Source: an uncultured Candidatus Saccharibacteria bacterium
GTDB lineage: Bacteria; Patescibacteriota; Saccharimonadia; Saccharimonadales; Saccharimonadaceae
DNA length: 64,000 nucleotides
Reading direction: 5' to 3'
Assembly: GCA_938039975.1 (NCBI GenBank)
Contig: CALHTM010000002.1
Location: forward strand, 56,845-120,844
Part shown: positions 16,645 to 24,172 of the stretch, piece by piece
Numbering within the stretch: the stretch's first letter is position 1
Layout: every line of letters starts with the position of its first letter
Notes under the pieces: generated by a model
Seen by the model: the letters and a program-made list of their open reading frames with translations, nothing else
Told to the model about the DNA's origin: nothing
Databases searched by the model: none
Translations under genes and position numbers: made by a program

Positions 16645-17622
16645 TTATTGCAGATAAGTATAAAGTTTTTTAGCGTCTTTATGCTTGCGTAATTTTGCTA
16701 GCGCTTTAGCTTCAATCTGGCGAATTCGCTCGCGCGTCACCGCAAATTCCTGACCAACCTCTTCAAGTGTATGGCTCTTGCCGCTATCTAATCCAAAGCG
16801 CATCCGGACGATCTTTTGTTCGCGATCGCTCAGCGTACCTAGCAAATCTTTAACTTGTTCCTTTAACAGCTGGTTCGAGGCCGATTCCTCCGGACTAATC
16901 GTACCTTCATCTTCAATGAAATCGCCCAGCACCGACTCGCCTTCATCATCGCCGTCGCGGCCGACGCCAGCGTCCAAGCTCGAAATGTCTTGCTTGATTT
17001 TCATGACATATTCGACTTTTTCTGGTTCCATCTCTAGCTCTTTAGCTAGCTCTTCAATCGTTGGCTCGCGATTCAGCTCCTGCGTCATGCGCCGCTGCGT
17101 GCGCAGCAATTTATTGATGGTTTCCACCATGTGAACTGGAATACGAATCGTCCGCGCCTGGTCGGCAATTGCCCTGGTAATCGCCTGGCGAATCCACCAG
17201 GTAGCATAAGTCGAGAATTTAAAGCCTTTATCCGGATCAAATTTTTCAACCGCGCGCAACAAACCAGTGTGGCCTTCTTGAATCAAATCTAAGAAGTCTA
17301 AACCGCGACCCGAGTACCGCTTGGCGATCGATACCACCAGGCGCATATTTGCTTCGGCCATTTTATCTTTAGCTTTTTTGTCGCCTTCTTTGACGCGTTT
17401 TGCCAATTCTAGTTCTTCCTCGGCGCTCAGCAGCGGGATTTTGCCAATCTCGCGCAAATGCAGTCGCACTGAGTCGTCCGAAATATCATCGAAATATTGA
17501 TTAGCGTTCAGTACATCTTCAGGAGTATCTTCGTCCATCAAATCGTTGATATCAGGCTCATTGATGTCTTGATCTTGTATATTGTCGTCAGATGGCTTCT
17601 GCGCTTGGTCGTCGTTTGTCAC
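16645..17622 (-). CDS. rpoD: Primary sigma factor (sigma-70, RpoD)
   Basis: A 325-residue sigma factor directing RNA polymerase to housekeeping promoters. Region 1.1 is reduced to an acidic 50-residue leader. Regions 1.2-2.4 are full (VRLHLREIGKIPLL; FDPDKGFKFSTYATWWIRQAI), region 3.0 reads IPVHMVETINKL, and region 4.2 has TLEEVGQEFAVTRERIRQIE. The His and Glu of VHMVE correspond to E. coli His455 and Glu458, which recognise the TG of extended -10 promoters, agreeing with the many TGnTATAMT boxes here. The start is GTG at 17622, preceded by AAGGAGAAAGCTC. It overlaps dnaG by 35 bases (classical dnaG-rpoD order). Confidence 0.97.
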   Translation of the reverse strand: MTNDDQAQKPSDDNIQDQDINEPDINDLMDEDTPEDVLNANQYFDDISDDSVRLHLREIGKIPLLSAEEELELAKRVKEGDKKAKDKMAEANMRLVVSIAKRYSGRGLDFLDLIQEGHTGLLRAVEKFDPDKGFKFSTYATWWIRQAITRAIADQARTIRIPVHMVETINKLLRTQRRMTQELNREPTIEELAKELEMEPEKVEYVMKIKQDISSLDAGVGRDGDDEGESVLGDFIEDEGTISPEESASNQLLKEQVKDLLGTLSDREQKIVRMRFGLDSGKSHTLEEVGQEFAVTRERIRQIEAKALAKLRKHKDAKKLYTYLQ

Positions 17623-19348
17623 GAGCTTTCTCCTTGATTATGTTATTGAGTGCCGCACGCAACTCTCTAGCCGCTGCCTCATCGCCAGCAGCTTCAGCGT
17701 CGCGTAACTTAGCTAATAATTCTTGTTGAGTTTGTTTGTTATGTTTATCCTCTTTATCCCGCAGCAGTTGGCACATCGCGACATAGCGATCGCCGCTATC
17801 CCATGCTGCATAACGCTCCTCAGCGCGCAATGATACCATTTTTACATAAATATCAGCTTTTTGCAACTTTTTAGGGCGATTTTGCGGATCGTCTTCTTCG
17901 AGGAGCACCGTCGCTAATAACTCTCGCTCGGCACTGCTCCATTGCTGGCGGCCGGCGCGGCGCAATTCTTCTAAACACCTAGCATCATAAAGCGCCAAAG
18001 CCAAAATGTTATCCTCCAGCACCGCCTGTTCGTTCTTAATAATCGATGTATTTGCAACAACAGGTTTGAAGGTTTGTTTCTTGACTGGCTCGCCAGCTAA
18101 TTTTTGGCGCACCGCCTCCTCGCTAGTATGCGACATAGCAGCTATCCGCTTGATATAGTATTCGCGCTCGACGGGGTCAGCTAGCCCGCGCACTATTCGC
18201 AGCGCTGCCGTAGTAAAAGTTCGCCGGCCGACCGCTGTATTCAAATCACAGCGCTCGGCATGCTGGCGCAGCACCCATTCGACAGCTGGCTCGTTGCGAG
18301 CTATCGCTTCGCGCCACGTCTGAACACTCGATTTGATCAATTCATCTGGATCTTTAGCACCATCTGGCAACGAAATAATCGTCAGCTCAACGCCCTCGTG
18401 CGAGGCCAGCTCAATTGCCCGCTCGGTCGCTGCCACACCCGCTTTATCGCTATCATAACAGAGGCGAACATCGCTAGTCAGCCGTTTGACCGCTTTGAGA
18501 TGATTTTCAGTCATCGACGTGCCAGCAGTCGCTACTGTTTGCGCTACGGCCGCTTGGTGGCTGCTAACTACATCCAAGTTCCCCTCAACCATCACTACGA
18601 AGCCACTTTTACGGATCGCCTCCTTGGCTTGGCTCAACGCGAAAATATGTCGCCCCTTATCATACAGTAATGTCTGCGGCGTATTCAGATATTTCGGCGC
18701 ATTCGGCACATTGCCAATAATCCGCCCGGTAAAGCCAATTACTTGCCCGCCCTGATCCATCAACGGAATCATCATTCGGCCGCGAAACAAATCTTTGCCA
18801 TAGCGGTTTAATAGCCCCGCATCGTTGATCTCTCGCTTAGTAAAACCTCTTTTTTCGAGCGCCGCCAGCAACGCCGTGCCGCTATCCGGCGCATAACCAA
18901 TCTGAAAACTTTGAACAGTTTGCCGCGACAATCCTCGCTGCTTAAAAACATATTCAATCGCCTGCTGGCTACGCAATAAACTCTGTTGGAAATATCGTGC
19001 CGCTAGCTCGTTGGCTGCCAACAGCCGCTTTTTGTAGGCGGTGCGCTTCCTGGCACTAGCCGATTGATATTCGCTGAGGTCAACTCCAGCTTTGCGCGCC
19101 AAAAATTCCATCGCCTGGCGAAAATCCATCCCCTCGGCCTCCATTACAAAAGCGAAAACATCGCCGCCTTTGTTGCTCGAGAAATCATGCCAAATATTTT
19201 TTTCAGGACTTACGAAAAAGCTAGGCGTTTTCTCGCCAGTAAACGGACTTAACCCCTTATAGCTGCGCCCTGCCCGCTTCAGCTCAACATATTCGCCAAT
19301 CACATCTTCGATATTGAGCCGCGAGCGAATTTCCTCCTTGGCATCCAT
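17588..19348 (-). CDS. dnaG: DNA primase without zinc ligands
   Basis: A 586-residue primase that makes RNA primers at the fork. The N-terminal CHC2-type domain keeps its frame (GLSPFTGEKTPSFFVSPEKNIWHDFSSNKGGDVF split over residues about 33-65), but all four ligands are replaced: Cys to Ser, His to Thr, Cys to Asp, Cys to Ser. The TOPRIM catalytic domain is complete: MVEGNLDVVSSHQ with Glu, CYDSDKAGV with the two Asp, and DGAKDPDELI. The C-terminal helical domain (residues 430-586) should bind the helicase. Upstream of rpoD in one operon; leaderless promoter. Confidence 0.95.
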   Translation of the reverse strand: MDAKEEIRSRLNIEDVIGEYVELKRAGRSYKGLSPFTGEKTPSFFVSPEKNIWHDFSSNKGGDVFAFVMEAEGMDFRQAMEFLARKAGVDLSEYQSASARKRTAYKKRLLAANELAARYFQQSLLRSQQAIEYVFKQRGLSRQTVQSFQIGYAPDSGTALLAALEKRGFTKREINDAGLLNRYGKDLFRGRMMIPLMDQGGQVIGFTGRIIGNVPNAPKYLNTPQTLLYDKGRHIFALSQAKEAIRKSGFVVMVEGNLDVVSSHQAAVAQTVATAGTSMTENHLKAVKRLTSDVRLCYDSDKAGVAATERAIELASHEGVELTIISLPDGAKDPDELIKSSVQTWREAIARNEPAVEWVLRQHAERCDLNTAVGRRTFTTAALRIVRGLADPVEREYYIKRIAAMSHTSEEAVRQKLAGEPVKKQTFKPVVANTSIIKNEQAVLEDNILALALYDARCLEELRRAGRQQWSSAERELLATVLLEEDDPQNRPKKLQKADIYVKMVSLRAEERYAAWDSGDRYVAMCQLLRDKEDKHNKQTQQELLAKLRDAEAAGDEAAARELRAALNNIIKEKARDKRRPSAEAI

Positions 19349-19355
19349 ACATTTT

Positions 19356-19364
19356 AGTATATCA
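19356..19364 (-). promoter_or_regulatory. Extended -10 promoter of dnaG-rpoD
   Basis: Minus-strand TGATATACT, then 7 bases to the ATG at 19348. It stands back to back with the plus-strand promoter at 19388-19396. Confidence 0.7.
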
Positions 19365-19387
19365 CTCTTTACCTCTGTTATCGGTTG

Positions 19388-19396
19388 TGGTTAAAT
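19388..19396 (+). promoter_or_regulatory. Extended -10 promoter of the 19404 gene
   Basis: TGGTTAAAT, then 7 bases to the ATG at 19404. The divergent dnaG promoter is about 25 bases away. Confidence 0.55.
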
Positions 19397-19403
19397 AGTA
19401 AGT

Positions 19404-20306
19404 ATGAATCAGGACCCGTACACCAATCCGCAACAACCGTATTCACAGGGTTCTGCTAATAATTTACCGCCAGAAAACCCGCAGCAGCCAGCCGCACCGT
19501 ACAATCAGGTCTACGGCCAGCAAACACCGCAGCAGCAAGCGGCACCTAATCCGTATTACAATAGCCAAGCCGCCCAGCCGCAGCAGCCGGCATACCCACA
19601 GCAAACATCCAGCCTGGCAGCTAATCAGCCTGATCAACTACCGCAAATTAACCAAACCGCGCCATCGTACGACACAGGACCGCAGCCGCTAAGCACCTTC
19701 CCGGTTTACGCCAGCAGCTCGGATGATGATTATAATACTGTTGACTACCTTAACCGCATCGCTCCGCAAGAACAGCACACCATCAATCGAATCGCTATAT
19801 TTGCGCTCATTGGCACTGTTATTGCTAGCGTTATCATCATTTTGATTCTAATCATCAACCCTGGCGCATCTGATGCCAACAGTTTAATCCAGCCGATCCG
19901 CGATCGCACCGATACACTGAACAAAGTCGTCGACGAAAACGAAGGCCGCCTGACGCAGACTGAAATTGCCGAGGCCAACACTGCGCTCAACAGCACTCTG
20001 ACGACCATGCAGACTCGGCTAGACGCCATCATCAAAGAGCGCAAAATCCAGAAAAAATCCTCTAGCACCGAAAAAAGCTACCTAGAAGCCCTGCAGAAAA
20101 AGCTCAACGATTCCTACCAAAAAGGCAAGCTCGACAGTAGCTACGCCACCGCCATGACTTACGAATTAACCATTTTAAAGTCGCAACTCAACAAGCTTAA
20201 AAAGGTTAGCGACTCCAAATCAATCCGCTCGTTCTGCGACGAATCCATTAATAATATCGACGTTATCCTCAAAGCTTACCACGACTTCGCTTCAACCAAG
20301 CAGTAG
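19404..20306 (+). CDS. Membrane protein with Gln/Pro-rich cytoplasmic region and coiled coil
   Basis: A 300-residue protein. Residues 1-110 are low-complexity and rich in Gln, Pro, Asn, Tyr and Ala (PQQQAAPNPYYNSQ). One membrane helix follows at about 132-155 (FALIGTVIASVIIILILII), and residues 165-300 are charged and helical, probably a coiled coil outside the membrane (LNKVVDENEGRLTQ; KKLNDSYQKGKLD). Such Pro/Gln-rich N-termini before a single helix recur in other proteins of this genome type. No family recognised. The gene ends 3 bases before the convergent YjbR-like gene. Confidence 0.75.
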   Translation: MNQDPYTNPQQPYSQGSANNLPPENPQQPAAPYNQVYGQQTPQQQAAPNPYYNSQAAQPQQPAYPQQTSSLAANQPDQLPQINQTAPSYDTGPQPLSTFPVYASSSDDDYNTVDYLNRIAPQEQHTINRIAIFALIGTVIASVIIILILIINPGASDANSLIQPIRDRTDTLNKVVDENEGRLTQTEIAEANTALNSTLTTMQTRLDAIIKERKIQKKSSSTEKSYLEALQKKLNDSYQKGKLDSSYATAMTYELTILKSQLNKLKKVSDSKSIRSFCDESINNIDVILKAYHDFASTKQ

Positions 20307-20309
20307 CAG

Positions 20310-20648
20310 CTATTCCGTCACCAGCCGATAACTTAACCGCGCCAGGTCAAAAAGTTCTTCGTCGCTGAGCTGGCCGCTGCAAATCACCGTAATCCAGTGT
20401 TTTTTATTAAGATGAAAGCCTGGCTGAACCGATTCGTATTTTTGTTGTAACTTTAACGACAATTGCGGATCACATTTCAAGCTAATCCGTAACGGTTTTG
20501 AATTTTCGGCTATCAACGCAAACATTTTTTCGCTTTGGCCAGCATCTTTGCGGCCGACTTTGTACACAGCCACCTTATCGCCAAACGGATAGTCCAACCA
20601 GGCGCCTGGAAAACTTAGCAAAAACTCTTCAAACTGTTGGTGCGTCAT
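20310..20648 (-). CDS. YjbR/MmcQ family protein
   Basis: A 112-residue protein of the CyaY-like fold, function unknown; relatives bind DNA weakly or are called MmcQ. Typical features: the start THQQFEEFLLSFPGA, FGDKVAVYKVG, MFALIAE, LRISLKCDP and NKKHWITV. I chose the ATG at 20648 because it overlaps the corA stop codon (ATGA); another ATG at 20654 is possible. It is the last gene of the orn-corA-yjbR operon. Confidence 0.88.
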   Translation of the reverse strand: MTHQQFEEFLLSFPGAWLDYPFGDKVAVYKVGRKDAGQSEKMFALIAENSKPLRISLKCDPQLSLKLQQKYESVQPGFHLNKKHWITVICSGQLSDEELFDLARLSYRLVTE

Positions 20649-21511
20649 AGCCATTTGCTCCGTATAAAGTATACCAGCATCAATATCGGCAAAACGACCA
20701 GCATCGCCATCGTTATCCAAAACATTACATCGCTATGAAACGGCAGCTGCGAAAAGTTCATGCCAGCTAGACCTGTCAAAAACGACATTGGCATAAATAT
20801 CGTTGTTACAATCGTCAAACGCTTCATTACATCATTCATTCGATTAGACACTACCGACAAATACATATCCAGCGCACTAGTCAATAGATCGCGCATGGTA
20901 TCGATTAGCTCGTGCACGCGCCAAGCGTAATCGTAGCTGTCGCGCGCATAAATCGCGCACTTTTCATCAAAAATACTATACCGGCCGTTACTCAAACCAT
21001 TCAGCATATTCATCAGCGGCAAAATCACTTTGCGCAAATCCGCCAATTGGCGCTTATACACAAAAAGCTGCTGCAACTGGTGCTTGCCCGGATCGCGAAT
21101 CATTGTATCTTCTAATTGATCGGTTACGTCGTCAATTGAATTAAGAATCGGCATATATTGCTCGACTGTAAATTGAATCATCGTTGCTGCGATTAGCGAC
21201 GGCGACAGAGTGCCTGGCCGGTACGCTTCAATCCGCTCGGTAACCTCGCTATCTAATTCGTCGCGGTGCAAGGTGATAACTTTGTTTTTGCTGAGCAAAA
21301 TCGTCAACCCTTGCCAATGGACATTGCGGCGTTCAATACTCGGGATTTCCGCCTTAATCAGTAGCCAATCGCCGCCTTCGACCGCTTGCGGCAGCCAACG
21401 GTTCTCAATCAAAATCCGCCGCTGCAACTCCGATAAGTTTAATTTTTCAATTAAGCTTTGCCGTACTTCCAGCGAATCCTCGCTGATATCATGCCATATT
21501 TTATCTGTCAC
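20645..21511 (-). CDS. corA: CorA family divalent cation transporter
   Basis: A 288-residue magnesium (or cobalt/nickel) channel. The N-terminal 220 residues form the cytoplasmic domain with long helices; two membrane helices follow at the C-terminus (about 228-248 and 260-282). The signature Gly-Met-Asn sits at the end of the first helix (LTGLAGMNFSQL), needed for ion selectivity. The start is GTG at 21511, overlapping the orn stop codon (GTGA), so the genes are coupled. Confidence 0.93.
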   Translation of the reverse strand: MTDKIWHDISEDSLEVRQSLIEKLNLSELQRRILIENRWLPQAVEGGDWLLIKAEIPSIERRNVHWQGLTILLSKNKVITLHRDELDSEVTERIEAYRPGTLSPSLIAATMIQFTVEQYMPILNSIDDVTDQLEDTMIRDPGKHQLQQLFVYKRQLADLRKVILPLMNMLNGLSNGRYSIFDEKCAIYARDSYDYAWRVHELIDTMRDLLTSALDMYLSVVSNRMNDVMKRLTIVTTIFMPMSFLTGLAGMNFSQLPFHSDVMFWITMAMLVVLPILMLVYFIRSKWL

Positions 21512-22059
21512 GCCTTCACCTTTTTTAAATAATACTTCAGTTCCATGATGCTGCCGCGGATGTCCTCCAGCGCCCGATGGTCCTCTGGTTTGGCGAATTT
21601 CTTGCCATATTTGCCCTCAAACACCACTTTCCAAGCGCTGACATCCAGCATCCGATAGTGTAGTCTTTTTGACAACGCAGGCCACCACCCGTCAATAAAC
21701 CGCCGATCTTGATGGATTGAGTTGCCGCCCAGCAAAATCCGCGGTTCGTCCGCAAAGTGCTCGTCGCAAAACGCCAGCAAATCGCGTTCCACCTCGGCCA
21801 GCGGCTTACCCGATGTGTTTTGTTCCTCCAAACCGCGCCGCGCCTCCAGATGTTCATTCCAAAAGCTAGCATTGCGGTCAAGTAGCCGCTTCAATTTCGC
21901 CGGCTCATGCCGCACAACCCCTTCATAGGTCGCAATTTCTGTAAAATCCCAATCCGTCGCAATCGCCGCCACTTCCAAAATCTCATCACGCGCCGGATCC
22001 AATCCGGTCATCTCCAAATCCATCCACAAAATCTTTTTTGGCTTGAAACTAGCTTTCAT
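21508..22059 (-). CDS. orn: Oligoribonuclease
   Basis: A 183-residue DEDDh exonuclease that degrades RNA fragments of 2-5 nucleotides to mononucleotides, the last step of RNA decay. Motifs: WMDLEMTGLDPARDEILEVA with Asp and Glu (Exo I), LLGGNSIHQDRRFID (Exo II), and EDHRALEDIRGSI with catalytic His and Asp (Exo III). The length is normal. The NrnA-like protein in this window seems catalytically dead, so Orn is a natural carrier of this activity. Leaderless promoter (TATACT at 22066-22071, 6 bases before the ATG). Confidence 0.96.
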   Translation of the reverse strand: MKASFKPKKILWMDLEMTGLDPARDEILEVAAIATDWDFTEIATYEGVVRHEPAKLKRLLDRNASFWNEHLEARRGLEEQNTSGKPLAEVERDLLAFCDEHFADEPRILLGGNSIHQDRRFIDGWWPALSKRLHYRMLDVSAWKVVFEGKYGKKFAKPEDHRALEDIRGSIMELKYYLKKVKA

Positions 22060-22065
22060 ACTTCT

Positions 22066-22071
22066 AGTATA
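22066..22071 (-). promoter_or_regulatory. -10 box of the leaderless orn promoter
   Basis: Minus-strand TATACT with 6 bases to the ATG at 22059. Confidence 0.65.
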
Positions 22072-22149
22072 CTACTTTTTGGTATCGTAGTAATCTCTAG
22101 AAAACTGTTCCGGCACCTGCTGCAGCAAACGCTCTAATACAAAGAAAAT

Positions 22150-22173
22150 ACCCCTCCTGGCGCGAAGAGGGGT
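22150..22173 (-). terminator. Terminator after the hairpin-locus gene
   Basis: ACCCCTC and GAGGGGT pair around a 10-base loop; on the minus strand ATTTTCTTT follows. It ends the transcript of the 22246-22602 gene. Confidence 0.75.
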
Positions 22174-22245
22174 CTGCCGTCCCGGCGGAAGTTGCGGCCA
22201 AGAAAGGCCAGACAACCTCCGCCGGGGCGGGGTGGGAGGGGGGCA

Positions 22246-22602
22246 TCACCTAAGCGCAGCCGCCCCCTCCCTCAGCCGACGGATGAACTCCCAGGGATCG
22301 ACCCCTGGGTACGTCAACTTCACTTCTGTTGCAGAAGTGGAATTGACGTAATAAATGGCCTTCCGGGGGTTACCATTCCCCCAAAAGACTACTTTAATCC
22401 TGATGGAGCCGCCCGAAAGCGGCTTCATCAGGATATTCATCTCAACACCAGGACGGCTCACGCCGTCCTGGTAAATGAAGCTCCACCCCCCCTCTCCTAG
22501 GGAAAAACAGGGGGTAGGGAAGATGTCAAGCACCTTCCCTACCAAGTATGGAATAGGGGGGAGCTCCTGCTCCTGCTCCTGCTCCTGCTCCTCCTCGACC
22601 AT
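22246..22602 (-). CDS. Small protein encoded across the hairpin chain, unknown function
   Basis: A 118-residue protein preceded by a strong Shine-Dalgarno (AGAAAGGAGG, 7 bases before the ATG), which supports real translation. The N-terminus is a Glu/Gln repeat (EEEQEQEQEQE) from a CTCCTG hexamer repeat in the DNA. The rest is of mixed composition (PYLVGKVLDIFPTPCFSLGE; SIRIKVVFWGNGNPRKAIYY; DPWEFIRRLREGAAALR), could form a small beta domain, and has no signal peptide. Codon use favours G/C-ending codons unlike the neighbours, suggesting transfer or a constraint from RNA folding. I recognise no family. A terminator follows. Confidence 0.65.
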   Translation of the reverse strand: MVEEEQEQEQEQELPPIPYLVGKVLDIFPTPCFSLGEGGWSFIYQDGVSRPGVEMNILMKPLSGGSIRIKVVFWGNGNPRKAIYYVNSTSATEVKLTYPGVDPWEFIRRLREGAAALR

Positions 22603-22863
22603 CTCTGGCCTCCTTTCTGCCCCATCTGGGGCAATAGTGGAGCTTGATCTGTTACCAAGCCCTCTTTAGCGCCGTGAAAACCACCATTTCACAGTACTCA
22701 AGAGAGCTCGGATTCTGCCGTCTATATTCTAAAATGCGCCAGAGGCCGATCATCAACCAGCCCCTCGTTACTATTATAACACACTGTTGTAGGTATTACT
22801 AGAATATTTACCAATATAATATCCCGATTTGAATGCATGATAAATACACGTAAGAGCCTCTCG

Positions 22864-22872
22864 TGTTATACT
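22864..22872 (+). promoter_or_regulatory. Extended -10 promoter of pyrH
   Basis: TGTTATACT, then 6 bases to the ATG at 22879. The upstream in-frame start at 22837 would lie before this promoter. Confidence 0.7.
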
Positions 22873-22878
22873 AAACCC

Positions 22879-23583
22879 ATGACCAAACGTATTCTCCTCA
22901 AACTCTCTGGCGAGCAGCTCCAGGGCGAGTTCGCCAGCGGTTTTGACCCCGCTCGCGCCCGCTGGATCGCTGAACAAATCAAACCAGCGCTAGAAACTGG
23001 CGCCGAAGTCGTCATCATGGTCGGCGGCGGCAATTATGTCCGCGGCAACCAAATCATCGGCCACGGCATCCAGCCTGTCTCAGCCCATAATATCGGCATG
23101 CTCTCTACCCTGATGAACGCCATAGCTCTAGCTGACGTTTTCAACGACGCTGACTTGCCGACCCGCGCCCTGTCCACCGTCGAAATCAATCAATTTATCG
23201 ACCAATACACCTTTCGCCGCGCCCTCAGCCACATTCAAAAAGGCCGCGTGGTCATCGTTGCCTGCGGTACTGGCCGGCCGTTCCTAACCACTGACACTGC
23301 CGCCCTGAACCTAGCTTTAGAAATGCAATGCGATGTTGTGATTAAAACAACGAAAGTTGATGGCGTGTACGATAAAGATCCTACCAAATTCCCTGACGCC
23401 ACCAAATTTGATAAGCTCAGCTATCACGACGCTCTAACCAACCCTGATATCACCGTCATGGACAAAGCTGCCATCGGCCTGGCTATGGACGAACATATCC
23501 CAGTTATTATCTGCGACTTACTCACCGACGGTAATATCGCCCGAGCCGCCCGCGGCGAGACAGTCGGAACGCTGATCTCTTAG
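22879..23583 (+). CDS. pyrH: UMP kinase
   Basis: A 234-residue amino-acid-kinase-fold enzyme that makes UDP from UMP in pyrimidine nucleotide synthesis; bacterial PyrH is a hexamer usually regulated by GTP and UTP. Seen: ILLKLSGEQLQGE at the N-terminus, VVIMVGGGNYVRGN, MLSTLMNAIALAD, VVIVACGTGRPFLTTDTAAL (UMP/ATP site), KTTKVDGVYDKDP, and the C-terminal GTLIS. The length is normal. The start at 22879 rests on the -10 box 6 bases upstream. With pyrG also in the window, the later steps of pyrimidine nucleotide supply are covered. Confidence 0.97.
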   Translation: MTKRILLKLSGEQLQGEFASGFDPARARWIAEQIKPALETGAEVVIMVGGGNYVRGNQIIGHGIQPVSAHNIGMLSTLMNAIALADVFNDADLPTRALSTVEINQFIDQYTFRRALSHIQKGRVVIVACGTGRPFLTTDTAALNLALEMQCDVVIKTTKVDGVYDKDPTKFPDATKFDKLSYHDALTNPDITVMDKAAIGLAMDEHIPVIICDLLTDGNIARAARGETVGTLIS

Positions 23584-23635
23584 CCTACTGAGTATGGTAC
23601 GCACCTTGTTCCAGCATAAATCGTTTTACATAAAA

Positions 23636-23659
23636 ATCCGCCGTACTTGTCCGACGGAT
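23636..23659. terminator. Bidirectional terminator between pyrH and mscL
   Basis: ATCCGCCG pairs with CGACGGAT (one mismatch). GTTTTT follows on the plus strand and TTTTTA on the minus strand, so it serves both convergent genes. Confidence 0.75.
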
Positions 23660-23677
23660 ATGTTTTTCAAAGCCCAA

Positions 23678-24085
23678 TTAATATTTTTTCTTATCTAATT
23701 TATCGAGTTTAAACAGGTGCACAATTGCATACACCACAAAAGCTACCGCCAGCAATGTAATCAACGAGCTAATAAACGCCCCATACAGAAATTCGCCCTT
23801 GCGGCCGGCAAATTCAACCGTGAACGACGCCGCCTGCAAGCCTTTTTGCGAACCGACGATCAACTGTACTAGCGGGTCAATAAACGCTGTCACCAGCTTC
23901 TTCACCGTATCGCCAGCTGCCGTACCGATCGCCAGACCAACCGCTAGGCCGACTATGCCCTGCTCGCGGATAAAATTAACGAAACCGCCCATGTGGGTGT
24001 CTTTAACTATTGTTTGCGCCAATTTTTTGTCGGCTAGCTTTTTGGCAGCTGATTTTTTGGCTTTTTTGACTGTTTCTGATGGCAT
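23678..24085 (-). CDS. mscL: Large-conductance mechanosensitive channel
   Basis: A 135-residue inner-membrane channel that opens under hypo-osmotic tension. After a Lys/Ala-rich N-terminal extension of about 30 residues, the MscL pattern is clear: GGFVNFIREQGIVGLAVGLAIGTAAGD split over the first helix with the pore glycines, a periplasmic loop (GRKGEFLYGAFI), and a second helix (SLITLLAVAFVVYAIVHLF). The C-terminus is short and basic. AAAGGAG precedes the ATG. The N-terminal extension is longer than in E. coli MscL. Confidence 0.93.
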   Translation of the reverse strand: MPSETVKKAKKSAAKKLADKKLAQTIVKDTHMGGFVNFIREQGIVGLAVGLAIGTAAGDTVKKLVTAFIDPLVQLIVGSQKGLQAASFTVEFAGRKGEFLYGAFISSLITLLAVAFVVYAIVHLFKLDKLDKKKY

Positions 24086-24172
24086 TTAGACTCCTTTAAC
24101 TGTTTGATTATAACCTGGTTTCTTGTGATAAATCGCTCGTATTAGTTTATTCCGCGACCTTACAACGTAACC

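Larger units (their letters stand above)
22150..22692. repeat. Chain of consecutive hairpins enclosing a small gene
   Basis: Nearly every base lies in a local inverted repeat. Seen: 22150-22173; CCCGGCGGAAGTTG with CAACCTCCGCCGGG (22181-22226); 22234-22271; CCCAGGG with CCCTGGG (22290-22309); TACGTCAA with TTGACGTA (22310-22350); GGGGG with CCCCC (22365-22382); a 16-base arm pair with one mismatch (22397-22434); ACCAGGACGGC with GCCGTCCTGGT (22447-22472); GGTAGGGAAG with CTTCCCTACC (22513-22543); GCCCC with GGGGC (22619-22632); GTGAAA with TTTCAC (22674-22692). The stems are unrelated to each other in sequence. Base composition (runs of C and G) differs from the flanks. Confidence 0.85.

Noticed and set aside
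22192..22669. Plus-strand frames (102 and 64 codons) across the hairpin chain
   Set aside because: They lack a Shine-Dalgarno or a promoter, while the minus-strand frame has AGAAAGGAGG and a terminator. Antisense of strong hairpins also tends to stay open.
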